A DNA stretch of 64,000 nt, from NCBI GenBank assembly GCA_030248225.1, contig JASANE010017456.1, positions 1-64,000 on the forward strand, given 5' to 3'. The notes below the pieces were generated by a model, which saw only the letters and a list, made by a program, of their open reading frames with translations, was not told where the DNA came from and did not search any database. Positions 45,255 through 58,560 of the stretch are shown here, piece by piece. The first letter of the stretch is position 1. Each line of letters opens with the position of its first letter. The DNA comes from Trileptium ribeirensis. Taxonomy: Eukaryota > Nematoda > Enoplea > Enoplida > Thoracostomopsidae. The position numbers were made by a program, and so were the translations under genes.

Positions 45255-45842
45255 TCTGACAATAGCGACTCAGCATGGTCCAATATTAAATCAACACTAA
45301 CTTCAGCTATCTCCCTTTTCGTCCCGAAACATAACTGCAACCGTAATACCAATCTGACAATAGCGACTCAGCATGGTCCAATATTAAATCAATACTAACT
45401 TCAGCTATCTCCCTTTTCGTCCCGAAACATAACTGCAACCGTAATACCAATCTGACAATAGCGACTCAGCATGGTCCAATATTAAATCAATACTAACTTC
45501 AGCTATCTCCCTTTTCGTCCCGAAACATAACTGCAACCGTAATACCAATCTGACAATAGCGACTCAGCATGGTCCAATATTAAATCAATACTAACTTCAG
45601 CTATCTCCCTTTTCGTCCCGAAACATAACTGCAACCGTAATACCAATCTGACAATAGCGACTCAGCATGGTCCAATATTAAATCAACACTAACTTCAGCT
45701 ATCTCCCTTTTCGTCCCGAAACATAACTGCAACCGTAATACCAATCTGACAATAGCGACTCAGCATGGTCCAATATTAAATCAACACTAACTTCAGCTAT
45801 CTCCCTTTTCGTCCCGAAACATAACTGCAACCGTAATACCAA
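45255..45842 (+). repeat. 98-bp minisatellite inside LINE ORF2, 6 units
   Basis: tctgacaatagcgactcagc recurs at 45255, 45353, 45451, 45549, 45647 and 45745, exactly 98 bp apart. A unit encodes the segment SDNSDSAWSNIKSTL... between endonuclease and RT. The first and sixth units are in the endonuclease and RT frames respectively; the five extra copies add 490 bp, which is not a multiple of three, and break ORF2. Confidence 0.97.
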
Positions 45843-47766
45843 ACACAAGTGGGCCGATTATTCATATCGTCGTGCATTCGCACACCAAGAAACCCGTCAC
45901 CGAAGGTATCGCCGAACCCGCCTTATCAGTGATTGGGAATCTTATCGCGCCGCGTCCGAATTAACTCTTCAAGAAGCAAACCGAGCCATAAAACGCCACG
46001 AGAGTTTGATTGCTCAAAATATAAACAACGACCCGAAGTCTTTCTGGCACTATGTGAACAATAGGATCCATGATAGGCCCAGTATAGGACCTCTCAAGTT
46101 ACCCGACGGCTCGATATCAGCTTCAGAAGCTGACTGTGCTACGGTGCTTAACAACTACTTCGCATCTGTCTTTGTTGACGAAAATTTATCAAACCTACCC
46201 GTTCTCCACTGTCAAACAACTACAAAACTAGAAAACATCACTTTCACAAATGACATTGTTATGAACAAACTTAACACAATAAAGAAGTACGCATCTCCAG
46301 GCACTGACATGATACAGAACTATATCCTATACGAATGCCGCGAGGAACTGTGTCACAACATCGTTCAACTATTCAATAACTCCATGAGAACTGGTATACT
46401 GCCAAACGACTGGAAACTTGCTCGTATCACTCCCATATTCAAAAAAGGGTGCCGATTTTCTACCGAAAACTACCGTCCAGTAAGCCTTACTTCCGGATCG
46501 TCTAAAATTATAGAATCTATTATAGCTGACAATATTATGCACCACCTCACGTCCCAAAACCTGCTCTTTGATTCCCAGTTCGGATTCAGGCACAAACGGT
46601 CCGGCACTACCCAACTTCTTGATTATCTACAATGGATAATACAGGTAGTAAACAATGGCGACTATGTCGACTCGATATATTTGGACCTCCATAAAGCCTT
46701 CGATCGAGTACCCCATCGCAGACTACTTATAAAACTACAGTCGCTAGGCATATCTGGTAATGTCCTGCGATGGATAGAGTCATTTCTGTGCGACCGAATG
46801 CAGACAGTCGTTGTCAACGGTCATTATTCAAGTTGGGTACCTGTAAAAAGTGGGGTGCCGCAGGGTACCGTTCTGGGACCTGTTCTTTTTTTGGTTTACT
46901 TCAACGATGTGGACACTTGGATCTCCAGTGATCTGAGTAAGTTTGCCGATGACTCTAAGTTATTCCGTCGTATTCACTCACATCCCTCTCTAACAAACTT
47001 CAACATAGTTGACTTACAGCGCGACATCGACGCTTTTACTGCATGGGCCAGAATGTGGTGTATGAATTTCAGCGTGCACAAATCTGCTTGTCTACATTTT
47101 GGTAGAAGTAACCCTTGTCATACCTACAACTTAGATGGGGAAGCCATTCCAAACAAACAATCTGAGAAAGACCTTGGTGTTACTATCTCAACAACCCTAA
47201 AGTGTTCTCAACATTGCTCTGACATCGTCCGTCGTTCAGAATTTGTTTTGTGGTGCATTCGCCGCTCCTTCAAATCACTTAACAAATCGGTGTTCCTCAT
47301 GCTGTATCGGTCTCTTATTCGCTCACGTCTCGAATACGCGTCGTCCGCCTGGTGTCCATATTACAAAAAGGATATTACACTCATTGAGCGCGTTCAACGT
47401 CGCGCCACAAAATTTGTTGCGGGTCTTAGCCACTTATCATACACTCAACGATTGCAACAGCTCAAGCTTCAAGCATTGGAGACAAGACGACTCAGGACGG
47501 ACCTAATCTTATTGTTCAACGCAATCCACGGCAATATTGACTTCCCGATCAATAAATGGTTCGACTTCATTGCCGATAATCGTCTTCGGGGTCACATCTA
47601 TAAGCTTCGAGCACGAGTTCAACCACGTCTGGATTTCGCTCGCTACTCTTTCGCTTATCGTGTTGTGAATAGTTGGAACAGTTTGCCTGCTTCGGTGGTC
47701 GGGGCTCCTTCAGTGTCGGTGTTCAAGTCGCGTCTCCATGCATCGGGCTATTTGCCCGAGCTGTAG
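45739..47766 (+). pseudogene. CR1-like LINE ORF2, RT portion
   Basis: Open from 45,739 (inside the last minisatellite unit) to a TAG at 47,764-47,766. Full RT domain: RPVSLTSGSSKIIE, FGFRHKRSGTTQLLDYL, DSIYLDLHKAFDRVPH, SGVPQGTVLGPVLFLVYFND and the catalytic FADDSK (Y replaced by F, as in some families), then the thumb and the C-terminal region (NRLRGHIYKLRARVQPR, AYRVVNSWNSLPASVV) typical of CR1/jockey-group LINEs. The RT itself is intact, but the endonuclease upstream is missing and the frame is broken by the 98-bp repeats, so the element cannot be autonomous. Confidence 0.92.
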
Positions 47767-48600
47767 TCTGCGCTGCCGTCCCAGTCCTATTACAGGATCA
47801 AAACGTTCAAACGAAAGTCAATCGATTCAATCTGACACATTTGCCGTCTCAAATGAGAGGGCTTTTCTGGGTGGAACTGGACAGTCCACGGATCGACCAG
47901 AATCCGCCCGGGTCAAAGGTGAATTCAGAGGTGAATATATTACCCACTGGCCGCCAAATTCCAGATTTGGACATTATTATATTGGCAATATAGATGGCAA
48001 TGGACAAGGTTTATTTAAACTTCAGATATTGTATTCTAGAGTTTTCCATACGCGATTGCAGTTTTATCCATACACGGTCTTTTGAGTATATATACTTTTG
48101 CAGCAATGTTTGTGGTGTTACTTATTTCAAGTGTGCGACGAAGCTTATGTTAGGGAACAGCGTTTGATTTATGGTGGACACTATTTCATTTCATAGCGAA
48201 AATTAACTGTAATTATTCGTATCTTTACAGTAGTCCCGCTCCTAGCTCTTCGAAATTGGTCAGTTTTGAAGTTTCAGCTATAATTTTTGCACCATTTGAC
48301 TTAGCTTGGCGATTTAAGTTTAGAAAGTATATACCGATTGCAGCAATATTTATAACAATGTTTGGATCTCATGGAAATGCTCCATGAGAGTATATTTTGG
48401 GGGGATATTGTTTAGGAGGTTTTTTGGGCACTGTTATTCCAGGTAATGTCTTGGAGTGTTTATTATTATTATTACTTGTTATAGTAAAATAATTCTCACA
48501 GTAAATAAATTCACGTAGAACTCACAATAGTTCACATAATAATGCAATAGTTATCCCAGTAAGTAGTAACATATTTACAAGTTAGATCTCACGTCATAAT
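47767..48600 (+). other. Probable LINE 3' UTR, then unassigned sequence
   Basis: No gene. A (TTA)n tract at about 48,460-48,476 may mark the LINE 3' end, as CR1/L2 elements often end in short repeats. A short inverted repeat CTCATGGA/TCCATGAG lies at 48,369-48,389. Confidence 0.4.
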
Positions 48601-48651
48601 TACCTTTTTCCTTCTATAAAAGGAGGGCACTCCTCCAGTCCATCATTCATT

Positions 48652-49537
48652 ATGTTTCGCAAAGAAGTGCTGCCGCTGATGGATGACAACGAGAAAGCTA
48701 TTCGCTGCATGCAACAGAAACGCCTGCTGTGAAACTCGATGCTTTGCAAGTGTTGCAGTAGCATTATGAACTCGACAAGGTACGCCAAAACGAAGGACGG
48801 CTGGGCATGGAAGTGCCGGAACAAGAACTGTCCTAAGTTCAAAGCACAACGACTATCCGAAATGGCAGTTTCTTCGCCAACTCCAACTTAGGTCTTCCAC
48901 AATGGATACACTTGCTCTACTTATGGGCAATCGAGGAGTCGGAGAAGAACGTCATGGAGTAAGTAGGGCTCTCCAGCAAAACGGTGGTCGACGCGTTTGC
49001 ATCTTTCCGAGAAATATGTTCTCGTTATCTTTAGGCCGATCCAATCCAGCTTGGTGGGCCGGGGTGGTGGTTGAGATGGACGAATCGTGCTGCAGACACA
49101 AGTCAAAGTACCACCGTGGACGTGCGCCTCATACGGAGATATTGGTTTTCGGTATGGTGGATACGAGTTACGAAAATGCCGTTGGATTTATGGAAATCCT
49201 GGAACACCGTGATGCCGCTACCTTGGTGCCTATCATACGCAACGTGGCTCTGCCAGGCACAATAATTCATTCGGACGAAGGGCGGGCGTACCGTGGCATC
49301 GCTGAGATGGGCCTGATTCACCGGACGGTAAACCACAGCGTCAACTTTGTAGAACCCAATGGTGTGCACACAATGGTCCTACTGGAACAAGCACAAGCGT
49401 CGCATCAAGGTCATGGCTGGTTGCAAACGAGACTTCTTGCATTGGTACCTGCAGGAGTTCATGTGGGGGGATAGGTTTCACCATGCACCCTTCGAGTCTA
49501 TATGCCAGCACACCGCTGATTTATATCCTTTTTGAAG
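48652..49537 (+). pseudogene. Merlin-type (IS1595-like) transposase, decayed
   Basis: The N-terminus from an ATG at 48,652 runs into TGA within about 27 codons. A zinc-ribbon remnant follows (LCKCC ... WKCRNKNC), then in the 48,902-49,474 frame VEMDESCCRHKSKYHRG, VFGMVDTSYENAVGFME, IHSDEGRAY and TVNHSVNFVEP, the DDE core of Merlin/ISXO2-like transposases (first two acidic residues in MDES and HSDE). Near 49,370 the frame shifts by one and continues as SYWNKHKRRIKVMAGC to a TGA at about 49,537. The expected third acidic residue before SYW is not visible. A TATA-like box (tataaaagg, 48,615) precedes the ATG. No terminal inverted repeats identified. Confidence 0.9.
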
Positions 49538-50975
49538 CAAATAGAGGTTCTTGTATCAAAACATTCCTCTCAAGGGCTACTAAATTCAGTAAATGATGTC
49601 GGTGAACTTGGGGAGGAAAATGTCCAGGAGCTCACATTTGGGGGGGACATTGTCCAGGAGCTACAGCTAGAAGGGAGATTGTCCATGATATCTTAATTTT
49701 TTCTATTTTTCGAGTTCCTCCTCGGTACCTAAAATTTTCATGATTTATTTCTCGATAAACATATACTTCCATATGCCATTCGGACAGCAAAATTGTATTA
49801 ATTGCACAGTAAAATTAGTACAATCGATTCATGGCTTAAATAGTTATTGCCATTTATGTGGAATGCAATGACTACGCTTAACTCGTTATTCGGTAACTCA
49901 TTGAGCTGGTTTTACCAACACGCGACTCAACTCGTTATTGTTGTGCGAATGGTACATATATATAAAATTACATGTTTATAGAGAAAAAAATTTTTTATGA
50001 AAATTTTGGGTAATATACCTTCGAGCGGAGCAGCACTACTGGGAATCTAAAAAAGTGAAAATTTTTTGTCTTAAATATTGCCGAAATATATTTTTCTGAA
50101 CAGTCTCGACCTGATCCAAAGGTACCAAAATTTCCGCTGTATATATATTAAAAATAAAACAATTCCTAGCTCAGGGATTCTAAGAAAGTCCCATATTCAT
50201 TATAAAGTGGAAATGGGTGTATTTCGGGTACAGTAGGGATCCCAAAGGCGCCACAGAGCCACGGGGAGCCAACTAGAGGTTGCTGTTTCGGCAAAATGCA
50301 GCGCGAAACCGCCAGCTTTCTCGTTTAATTCAAACAACTGGGCCTAAATAGCAAAAGTGGAGGATCGGGCATCCAAAATTTAATGTTTAATTTAGAAATT
50401 TGATATAGAATCTAGGAAGATATACAACAATATGGAATACAGTATTTTATAGCCTCTTCATCGTGCAAGAGAAAATCGTTTCGTGGAAAAATTTAAATCT
50501 CGCTAGCTCCCACAATGTCCTTCAAAAAACTTAGGTGTTGCTGTTTTCTAAAACATATTGCTAATCTGTTATTCAAAAAACATAAACTATTTTAGAAAGC
50601 ATTGAACGAGAAATATTGAGATCAAAAATCAATATAACGTCTTAAAATATGTTAACGATTGCTATTTTACAGAAGCTGGTATAAATGCTATCCGAAGTCA
50701 AACCGGAGAAATAGTAACTAACCATAAATCCGTGTGACAGTTCTTTTTTGATGTATACGTTTATGATGATGGCAACATTGTTTTTATACAGCAAAGTGCT
50801 AACAACTGTTTTATAGCTGGTGGGATTTCCTTCACTCCACAAACTATCTAGGAACACCTTTGTAGGCACAAACGGGAAACTCACAGTCAGTCTCCTGATA
50901 GATTTTCTGAATACATTTTGCGTGAAATAAGTGATTCATTATGATTTCCTCTAGCGCGCATTTTTAAAAAAAAGG
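49538..50975. other. No gene; short direct repeats
   Basis: Related motifs of type gacattgtccaggagct occur at about 49,619, 49,658 and (partial) 49,679, and a similar one at about 48,409 on the other side of the Merlin remnant, all in the same orientation. The rest is AT-rich. Confidence 0.45.
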
Positions 50976-51195
50976 CTGGCTAGTCCAAACCTCGGAAATT
51001 ATAGCAGGGGGCCTGAGCTGGGGGTCCGCTGGCTCACCTGCCGGGGATGCCGGAATTTGCCGGGTGCCAATTTTTTTGCCGGATGTTGTTGCGTTTAGAC
51101 GTATATTTTTCTCAGCAGGGGGCTTTGAGCCGGGGGTACCTCCGTTTCCCGGCAGGCAGCCGAAAATGCTGCCGCCCCCACTTTGGACTAGCCAG
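50976..51195. mobile_element. 220-bp MITE
   Basis: Perfect 14-bp terminal inverted repeats ctggctagtccaaa / tttggactagccag. GC-rich interior with ccggg tracts. No target duplication seen. Related end sequences occur at 59,362, 60,157 and 62,735. Confidence 0.85.
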
Positions 51196-51370
51196 AATGG
51201 AATGTTGCTTAAAATTTGGTTATCTGCTGGTGTGTCTCTATTCAATAAAGGTAACTATTCGGATACTCTGAATCACGGAACTATACCAGTCTAATATTTT
51301 TACAGTTGGAGAGGTGGACTAAAACTAAACTCATGGAAAGAATAATTGTAACGAATATTTAATAAAACAT

Positions 51371-52040
51371 TTGAGATCAAACAAATCATTAACTAAACAT
51401 CAGTACAACTTCTTGTCACAGAATGCAACAACTGATCAGTTCCTAGAAACCTTAAATGACTGGACCAGAGCAGCTGACTGTGGACACCTGGCTTACGTTG
51501 CATGTATTGATTTTTTTAAAGATGTTGACACTATAGGTCATGAAAAATTGTTGAAAAAGGTACATTTGGTATATATGTCAGAACGCATGCGTGACTGGTG
51601 AACCACCTTTTTTAAAAAATTGCACTCTTTTCGCTTCAAGATTGGCGACCAGTTTCCGAAAGTTTCGCCGAAAAATAAGGTATGCCTCAGTGGAGTGTGC
51701 CTGGCCCAACAGTATTTCTTCGTTATATATATATGGGCCCCACCCAACCGCTTCGCAAGCAATGAAATAAAATTCAGAATTTCAAAACATAAAGTTAGTT
51801 TTCACGCCTTAAGCACAAATTCCTTTCACACCGGTTATACAGTAGCTGCCTAAAATTTGAAATGGCAGAACGCAAAATTTTAAAATTCAAGATTTAGTGG
51901 TACTCTGCATGTAAGAAGAAATAACCCAATCTTGCAGTGTGTACTAAACAACGAATTTCTCCCACCTGTTGAACATTAGAAAGACCTCGGTGTTGTAATA
52001 GCAAAAGATCCCAAATATTTAACACGCTGTAGGCGTATTT
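51371..52040 (+). pseudogene. LINE reverse-transcriptase fragment
   Basis: Frame 51,371-51,601 gives TDQFLETLNDWTRAADCGHL followed by ACIDFFKDVDTIGHEKLLKK, the RT fingers/palm of a CR1/jockey-group LINE with the catalytic-region D retained. Further broken frames give FKIGDQF (to 51,655), a GMPQWSVPGPTVFL-like motif 4 and, at about 51,925-52,010, NPILQCVLNNEFLPP with KDLGVVIAKD. FADD is not readable. Dead copy from a different family than 45,739-47,766. Confidence 0.8.
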
Positions 52041-55000
52041 GCAGAAAAAATTTATTGAATAATACTTCGATGCGTGTTAACAAGCAGTATAACTAATAAT
52101 TCACAAATCGATAGGAAACGGAGGGAATGTGTCTACTTTGCGCAAATTGACCGTTTTGTTGTTCTAAATCCAGGTCCCTAAGCCCGCTTAAAGTCTCATG
52201 ATCGCAGTTCTGCACCGGCAATATTTCTATTTTTACGATCATTTTAGTCATATATTAAAACCGAGGAACTCTTTATTTCTTCTTCCGATGACCAAATTTA
52301 TTGACAAAAAATTTTGAAATGTTGTGCATCACAAATTTTAAGAAAAATTATAATTTAACGAAAGATTTTTAAGTAGTAGAGTCCCTAACTATTTGTGTTA
52401 TTCGATGGATGTTCTGCAAATAAAATTGACTTTATTGCATTTATCAACCCCGAAATCCTATAGAAAAGTCAGATTAACCTACATACATCTATGTTGGAGA
52501 AGTGGCGAAATTTGGCTATTTTCGATGTCAGCATTTACCAAGTTTTGCTGCGGCACCGTTCCGTAGAGTTAATAGCACAGCTAATGTGGATACAACAATG
52601 AAACCGGCGTGTTTAATGAGTTAAATAACCCTATAATCATGCTTTGCAAAAATTAGGTGCTTGTTGTAGGCTTTTATCATTAAATGTTTTACCCTTACTG
52701 TTTTAAAACTAGATTGGTAATGTTCTTGCAGCTACACTCTTTTTCAAGGGTTTAAAATGCTCGAAATTATTGCAAACAAGAATTATCAAAATTTGGTGTT
52801 TTTAAAATTAGTCGAGATACAGTACCCGAAGTTTCGGCGATTGATGAATACGACTAAATTAATTTTATTTATACGGCTTGCATCGAAATGAGCGAGTGAT
52901 AGGGATCTATAATGTTAAGAATAACGCATGAAATTATATTTTTTTTTTGCAATTCGTGTTTGAGTTACTAAATTCGACATTTTTTGTCCGAGTGTAATGC
53001 GGCGTGTGACTTGATACTAAACTATTGTATAAATTAGAAGCATGATTTTTATATGATGCGATTGGTACGTGGTGCAAAATTATTCGTATATTATTAAAAG
53101 CTAGTTGATTTATATGGTTTGATAAATATTTCGTGCAAAATTTCGGCCTTGCTCATAGCCACTACGTCCGCTATTCTGTCGGACACAGTCAAGTTTTTTC
53201 AGACCGAGTACGACGACCTAGCCATATCGATTTATTTTATTTCCTTGCCACAATTTGCTCATAGCAGTTAGTCGGTGCGAAACCCATTTCTTCGTATATG
53301 TTGGTATGTTGAGTCGAGTGTCAGCTCTTCGAACATCTTTCTTAGCTTTGATTACGACATGAAATGTCCAAGTGCTGTCATTTTATTTCGAGTCAGCGTT
53401 GCAGGGTTTCGTTTTTTTTGCGTTTTTTTATTTGTTTTACGTATATGTACGTAGAACAAACCCACGTTATTTACTTCGCGTACTGTTTATTAAGACGCAA
53501 ATAGAAATTAAGACGTAATATATAATGGGTTTGAGCAAGTTTTTCGTATGCATTTGTTCACATATATATATTGAAACACACATACAGATATATATATATA
53601 TATATTGTAACATATAGTTTGATAAGGCCGGAAAATGTATAATGGTGTTGTGCTGTTGGCGTTTTGAGGCTTTTGTGATAAAGCAAGTGGATTTATATAT
53701 ATAGTTCGTATTATACTCCAACGCGAACGCATTACGTATATGTAGTTGTTCTGTAATATGTACGGGTGAGCTGACGTTTGTGAAGCAAAAAGGCGATCGA
53801 ATAGCAGTTGTACGTTGCTGGAGATGATATAAAAGAACAGGCGTCAAACGAAATGCGAGAAGTTTTGATTCCATAATTGTATATATAATTTATGTTGTTT
53901 GATGCTTTGTAAGGATTACATGTGTGAATTTGGCACTCGTAAATATCATTAAACTATCGCCCATAAATTATAATTCATTAGCCCACTAACGCGTGCTATT
54001 ATAATCAGGGGTGTAAAATTCCGCATTTATCGAGAAAAATTTTCATTGTATAAAACTAAAGGAAATCCAAATTGTTTTTGTCACAAATATGGCACATGTG
54101 TATGTTTCGTAACCCGCTTCGGTGAGCAAAATGGAATGATAACGAAGTTATTTACGTATTTTTATATTTAAAATTGTTCAGTTGCGTGCTCAATGGCGTC
54201 AATTTGGTGGTGGGGTATGCCAATGAGCCGCCGTGTCATCTTATGTGTGTGGTTGAGTGTGCATATATAGTTATGCAACGTTTGTATTGCATTTTAATGC
54301 GATATATGCAATTCTAGATATGTTACGTTGCGTTGTTTATATTGCGAAACGGACATTGCATGTGGTAGAACGAAACCCAGTGCAATGTGTTAACTCGACG
54401 CCTAGTGCATGACGAGAACATTGTGTGTCGCACTTTACACACGGACATGTAGTCTTACGTTTTGTAGGACTGCGAATTATACACGGCATTGGGTTGTAAA
54501 GTATGAAGCTAACCGACTGAGTTGTAATCCGATCCGATGACAATTCCTGGTGAACTGCTATCAAAAAATTGGAATTATTAGTAATAACTAGGTTGTGTGC
54601 GTATTTTGTTGACAACTCCTCCGGCTTAGGACGTGACCCACATATTAGCTACGTCGTTTACGTGGTTTTATTGGTATTATTCAGTTGGGTTAGCCTAAAT
54701 CAATTATTTTACAACGTTATCGAACTTGACTAATTAGGTAGCATTATTTCTACTTCAAGCGTAACCCCACCCGAGACCCGACAAATTTCAACCTGACTCA
54801 CCGATTGCAGTCTCTTCTGCGAACACGAGAGACACGCCACGTCGATCTATAAATAATGTTACTTCGGAGTGCCACAAATTAATTAATATCCTTGTAAAAC
54901 ATTGCTTGCATTTATTTAAAATAAAGGCCGTCGTTATGTTAATTTTTAACATATTTGAAAACCACGGCATTTTCTATATGCGTAAGTTGAAAAGGTCTGG

Positions 55001-58000
55001 TTCCGGTGCCGTTTCCGATTACTCACTAGTCTATATATTTATATTATGTACTAGTACCTCTCAAAGCGAGAGGAAACAGAGCGGGTGTGACTGCAATAAT
55101 CAACCATTTCGTCGTTCCAAATTCAGATCGCTGAGCCTCTTCAAAGCTGCACGATTTACGGCAATAATTTAATGGCAACGTCGCGGTTATTTTATTCAAC
55201 CGTAGAGCTCTATATTTCTTCCTGCAATGATCAAAACGGGAACCCCTTGAAAATTTTTTATATCATAAATTATAATAAAAGTTATTATTTTAGTAATGAT
55301 TTTTTACGTTGGCGGACCTCAACGCTTCACTTTTATGATGCATACAACGCAAATACAACTGCTTTTATCTACTCAGCAACCCCGGAAATCTGTACACATT
55401 CTAATCACCCACACACATTTATGCTTAAATAAAATACTGCAAATTTTGTGTTTTTGGTGCCGAAATTTACCAACTTTCTCGCAGCGTTATGAACAAACGA
55501 AATGTGGGGCGAAAACAATGAAAACAATGTATTGACCGAATTAAATAATCCCATAATACCATCGTTCACCCCCAACAATCGCAAAACTTGCTTAGAATTT
55601 TTTTTGAAATTTTCACAATTTGGGGTTATTTTTAAAAATTTGGCTCTTAGCTCGAATATGGCTGATCTAAAAAAATGCATTGCTGCACAGTAGCGCTCCA
55701 TATTTTTATCCAGTGACCTTCGCAAGAGTTATAACATGAAATGATAACGACCTCGAATGGTCAAAATTAAAACTTTTCCAATTCATGTATATACGTTTTG
55801 TGATAAATTGGGTAGGAAGTCGTAGGAGCAGCGCAAATGTATAGCTACGCCACAGCTACATTTTATAACGTATCGAATACAACAAATGCGAAAATGCATC
55901 AATATATGGTCAAGTGTTATGACCAAAATGTGGCAGACGGGGAAATGGGGAAATATTTGATAAAAATTGGGGACATTTTTGTGAAATTTTTGGTTAGTTC
56001 CCTGCGATTTTGAAACTTTTGATTATGTTGGCAGTGAACGATGTGCTTGTAGAGTAGTTATTTAGCCTGTTATGCAAGTTGGCTTTGCTGTTTTGAACAT
56101 ACATTGGGCAAGTTATTAAAACATGAGGACATTGCACGCACCTAATTTTGCTAAATTTTGTCACCGAAAATGTCAGATTCTGGTATTTTTTACGTTAGTT
56201 GTAAAGGACTAAAAGTGTCAATAGGTATAGTTTACATGGATTCTGAAAGTCGATTTGGAATGCCGAACGCAGAGTATCCCTCCGTTTCCGCGCACGCTCT
56301 GCAAGTTGCTAGTCGTTTCGGTTTTAAATGCATTATTCAAGTTGACACAACATTCGAACACATTTGATTGATTGCTTAACCCTTTGCAACTGTTCTTTGA
56401 CTGAAAACTACGTCAAACTTCCACAAATGGCTGTGCTAAGTGAGACAAAAACAAAGCCAAACTGTAAGCAAATGAACTGAAATCGATATTACAAAGGCGT
56501 CTACAGTCAAGCCTTAGGTTACTTGGTTTGATAAAGTGCTTTCTAAGAGTTTGAAAAACTGAACATAGCAAATGGTATTGTTATGTAGTACGTATATATA
56601 TATATACATGATTTTTTCACATTGGGCTAGCTTGTGCTTGTTGTTGGAAAGTTAGAACGAATAGTTTTCAAAAGCTGGACACGGCCATTTCTTAGTAAGC
56701 TTGGTAAAGTGTCGAAATTGTTTCGACAGTACTCTTTGGAACCTTGTTGCGATAATAAGCAATAATATAAGGTATTGTTGGCATTGGCTTCACCCATTAT
56801 ATGATGAATGCTTATTTAATTGTTTTTGTGGACGGATAGAAGCGAACTATAAGGTCGCAGCTGTAAGTTTTAAATCGGTTTTAATTTTAAATTGAGTTAA
56901 ATAATTTCTGATATTGTATTAAAAAATATTTATTTTGTTATCGGAGATTAAATTATTGGAGCGCGTGATCACATCTCAAGAATTGACGCTGGAACCAAGT
57001 ATAGGACTTTATTAGGGTTGAATTGATGATCACTTGTTAAAAGAGCAAATTTAAGGATATCCAGATACGATTTCGTATGCCGATATATGTTATTCGTATT
57101 TTCCAAATATCCTTGCATTACATAACGTGACCAGTTTTTAAAATTTACACTGTGGATTCTCAGAGACATGTTAAGAACCGCTGGTTCAAAGCTACCGCGA
57201 AGACACTGTTTAACACGATGTTTTTCTGTGGCCTTTGAGGAAGAAGTATTTTGTCTTCGTGCAACAGAATGTGGTGTTAGACAGATGATTTTATTGTTTA
57301 TGAATTTGCATTAGAGCAAGGAAATGGCACGTTTTTTATCGTCTTGGGTTAGTAAAATACGTTTTCGACAAAATGACGAAATACTTGCTTTTTCAAGAAG
57401 ATTGATGTAGGTTTAGATTTAAATGCCTTCCTCGCTTTTTCCCCGTAAACAAATTTATGATAATGCGGTATTTAGTGGGGTTAATATGTTTGCAAATATA
57501 TACAATTTTGGATTCATTACTTATGCAACTTTTCAATTTTTATTAACATTTTTCGGGTGAAACGAGTTATAGCAGACAAACGTCGAAATTTTAAAATTTT
57601 CGGCTTTTTGGCGTTCACGGTTTTTGCTTATTAATTTGTAGCCAATTTGTTGGGTTGTGTGTATTTCTGAATTAGACTTGATCTTATTGTTTATAATATA
57701 TATAAACTACTTGATCACATCCAAAGAAACGTACTCTGTTAATAGTTATGTATGTGCTCATGGAATCCGTCTCAACATGGCTTATTATATATTTGACGAC
57801 GTTAACGATTTCTGGTTGACTTATTATTGTGTAATCGACCAGGCTTTTTGGTTAACGATTTCTGTATTACTGATTTCTGTAGTTATGATTTCAAGTTAAA
57901 ATATCTTGTGAATTAACTAAAATTCACCATCTGCCGCAGAAGTTTCGAGTAATATGATATTTAAAAATGTTAACCTCATATATCATGAATAGCTTGAAAC

Positions 58001-58280
58001 TAGATAAAGTTCCACGGTGGTTCCCTATGACCTTGTATGGCTTCCCTGAAATTTGAAACTTAAAATAACCAATTTCAAATGCTCCAACTTTCCACTTTTT
58101 GACCAGATACAGATATATAGACCCGAATTGCCGGACAAGTTGGCGGCAGTTGAGTTACATTTGTTCAAACCCTTCGTCGATTAACCGGCTCGCCGCCACC
58201 CTCTTTGGGCTTCCGTGATAACAAAACAAATTTGTATTTTATCTGGGATAAAGCTAAAAACATTCACGAGGAATCCTACG
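52041..58280. other. AT-rich, intron-like region without recognised genes
   Basis: Many short frames, none with a recognised domain. (TA)n tracts near 53,590-53,605 and 56,591-56,604. Probably intron or upstream DNA of the gene whose exon lies at 61,402. Confidence 0.5.
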
Positions 58281-58345
58281 ATGGCCAGCCGACAATGTCC
58301 TCTTGATTGCAACACTAACATGCTACCATTACACCACAGATCTCG
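58260..58345 (-). other. tRNA-like sequence, probable SINE remnant
   Basis: The minus strand reads tgtggtgtaatggtagcatg (A-box region of tRNA type). A B-box is poor and the arms do not fold, so not a tRNA gene. A diverged similar stretch seems to follow at about 58,505-58,560. Confidence 0.3.
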
Positions 58346-58560
58346 ATCAAGTGGCGTTCAGCTACACTTTATAGCCCAGTGTAATAAGACATTACATCAC
58401 TCCCCGGAGCGAGCGTGGTCCGAACTCGAGATGTGTTAACAAACTCTGCTCAGAGGATCACGTCAATCTCGCCAAATTAAAAGATCCACTAGAAATGTTA
58501 CATTAGACCAACCGGGACTCGTTTTCGGGCGTTTAGCTGGCAAGATTAGCGCGCTAACAC

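Noticed and set aside
53467..53874. 135-codon minus frame
   Set aside because: Spans a (TA)n microsatellite, biased composition, no domain.
56158..56367. Possible exon (69 codons) upstream of the FGFR1OP2/SIKE exon
   Set aside because: The residues do not match the N-terminal coiled coil of that family and no splice sites bracket it convincingly.
58260..58345. Functional tRNA gene
   Set aside because: An A-box-like sequence exists but anticodon and T arms do not fold and no proper B-box follows.
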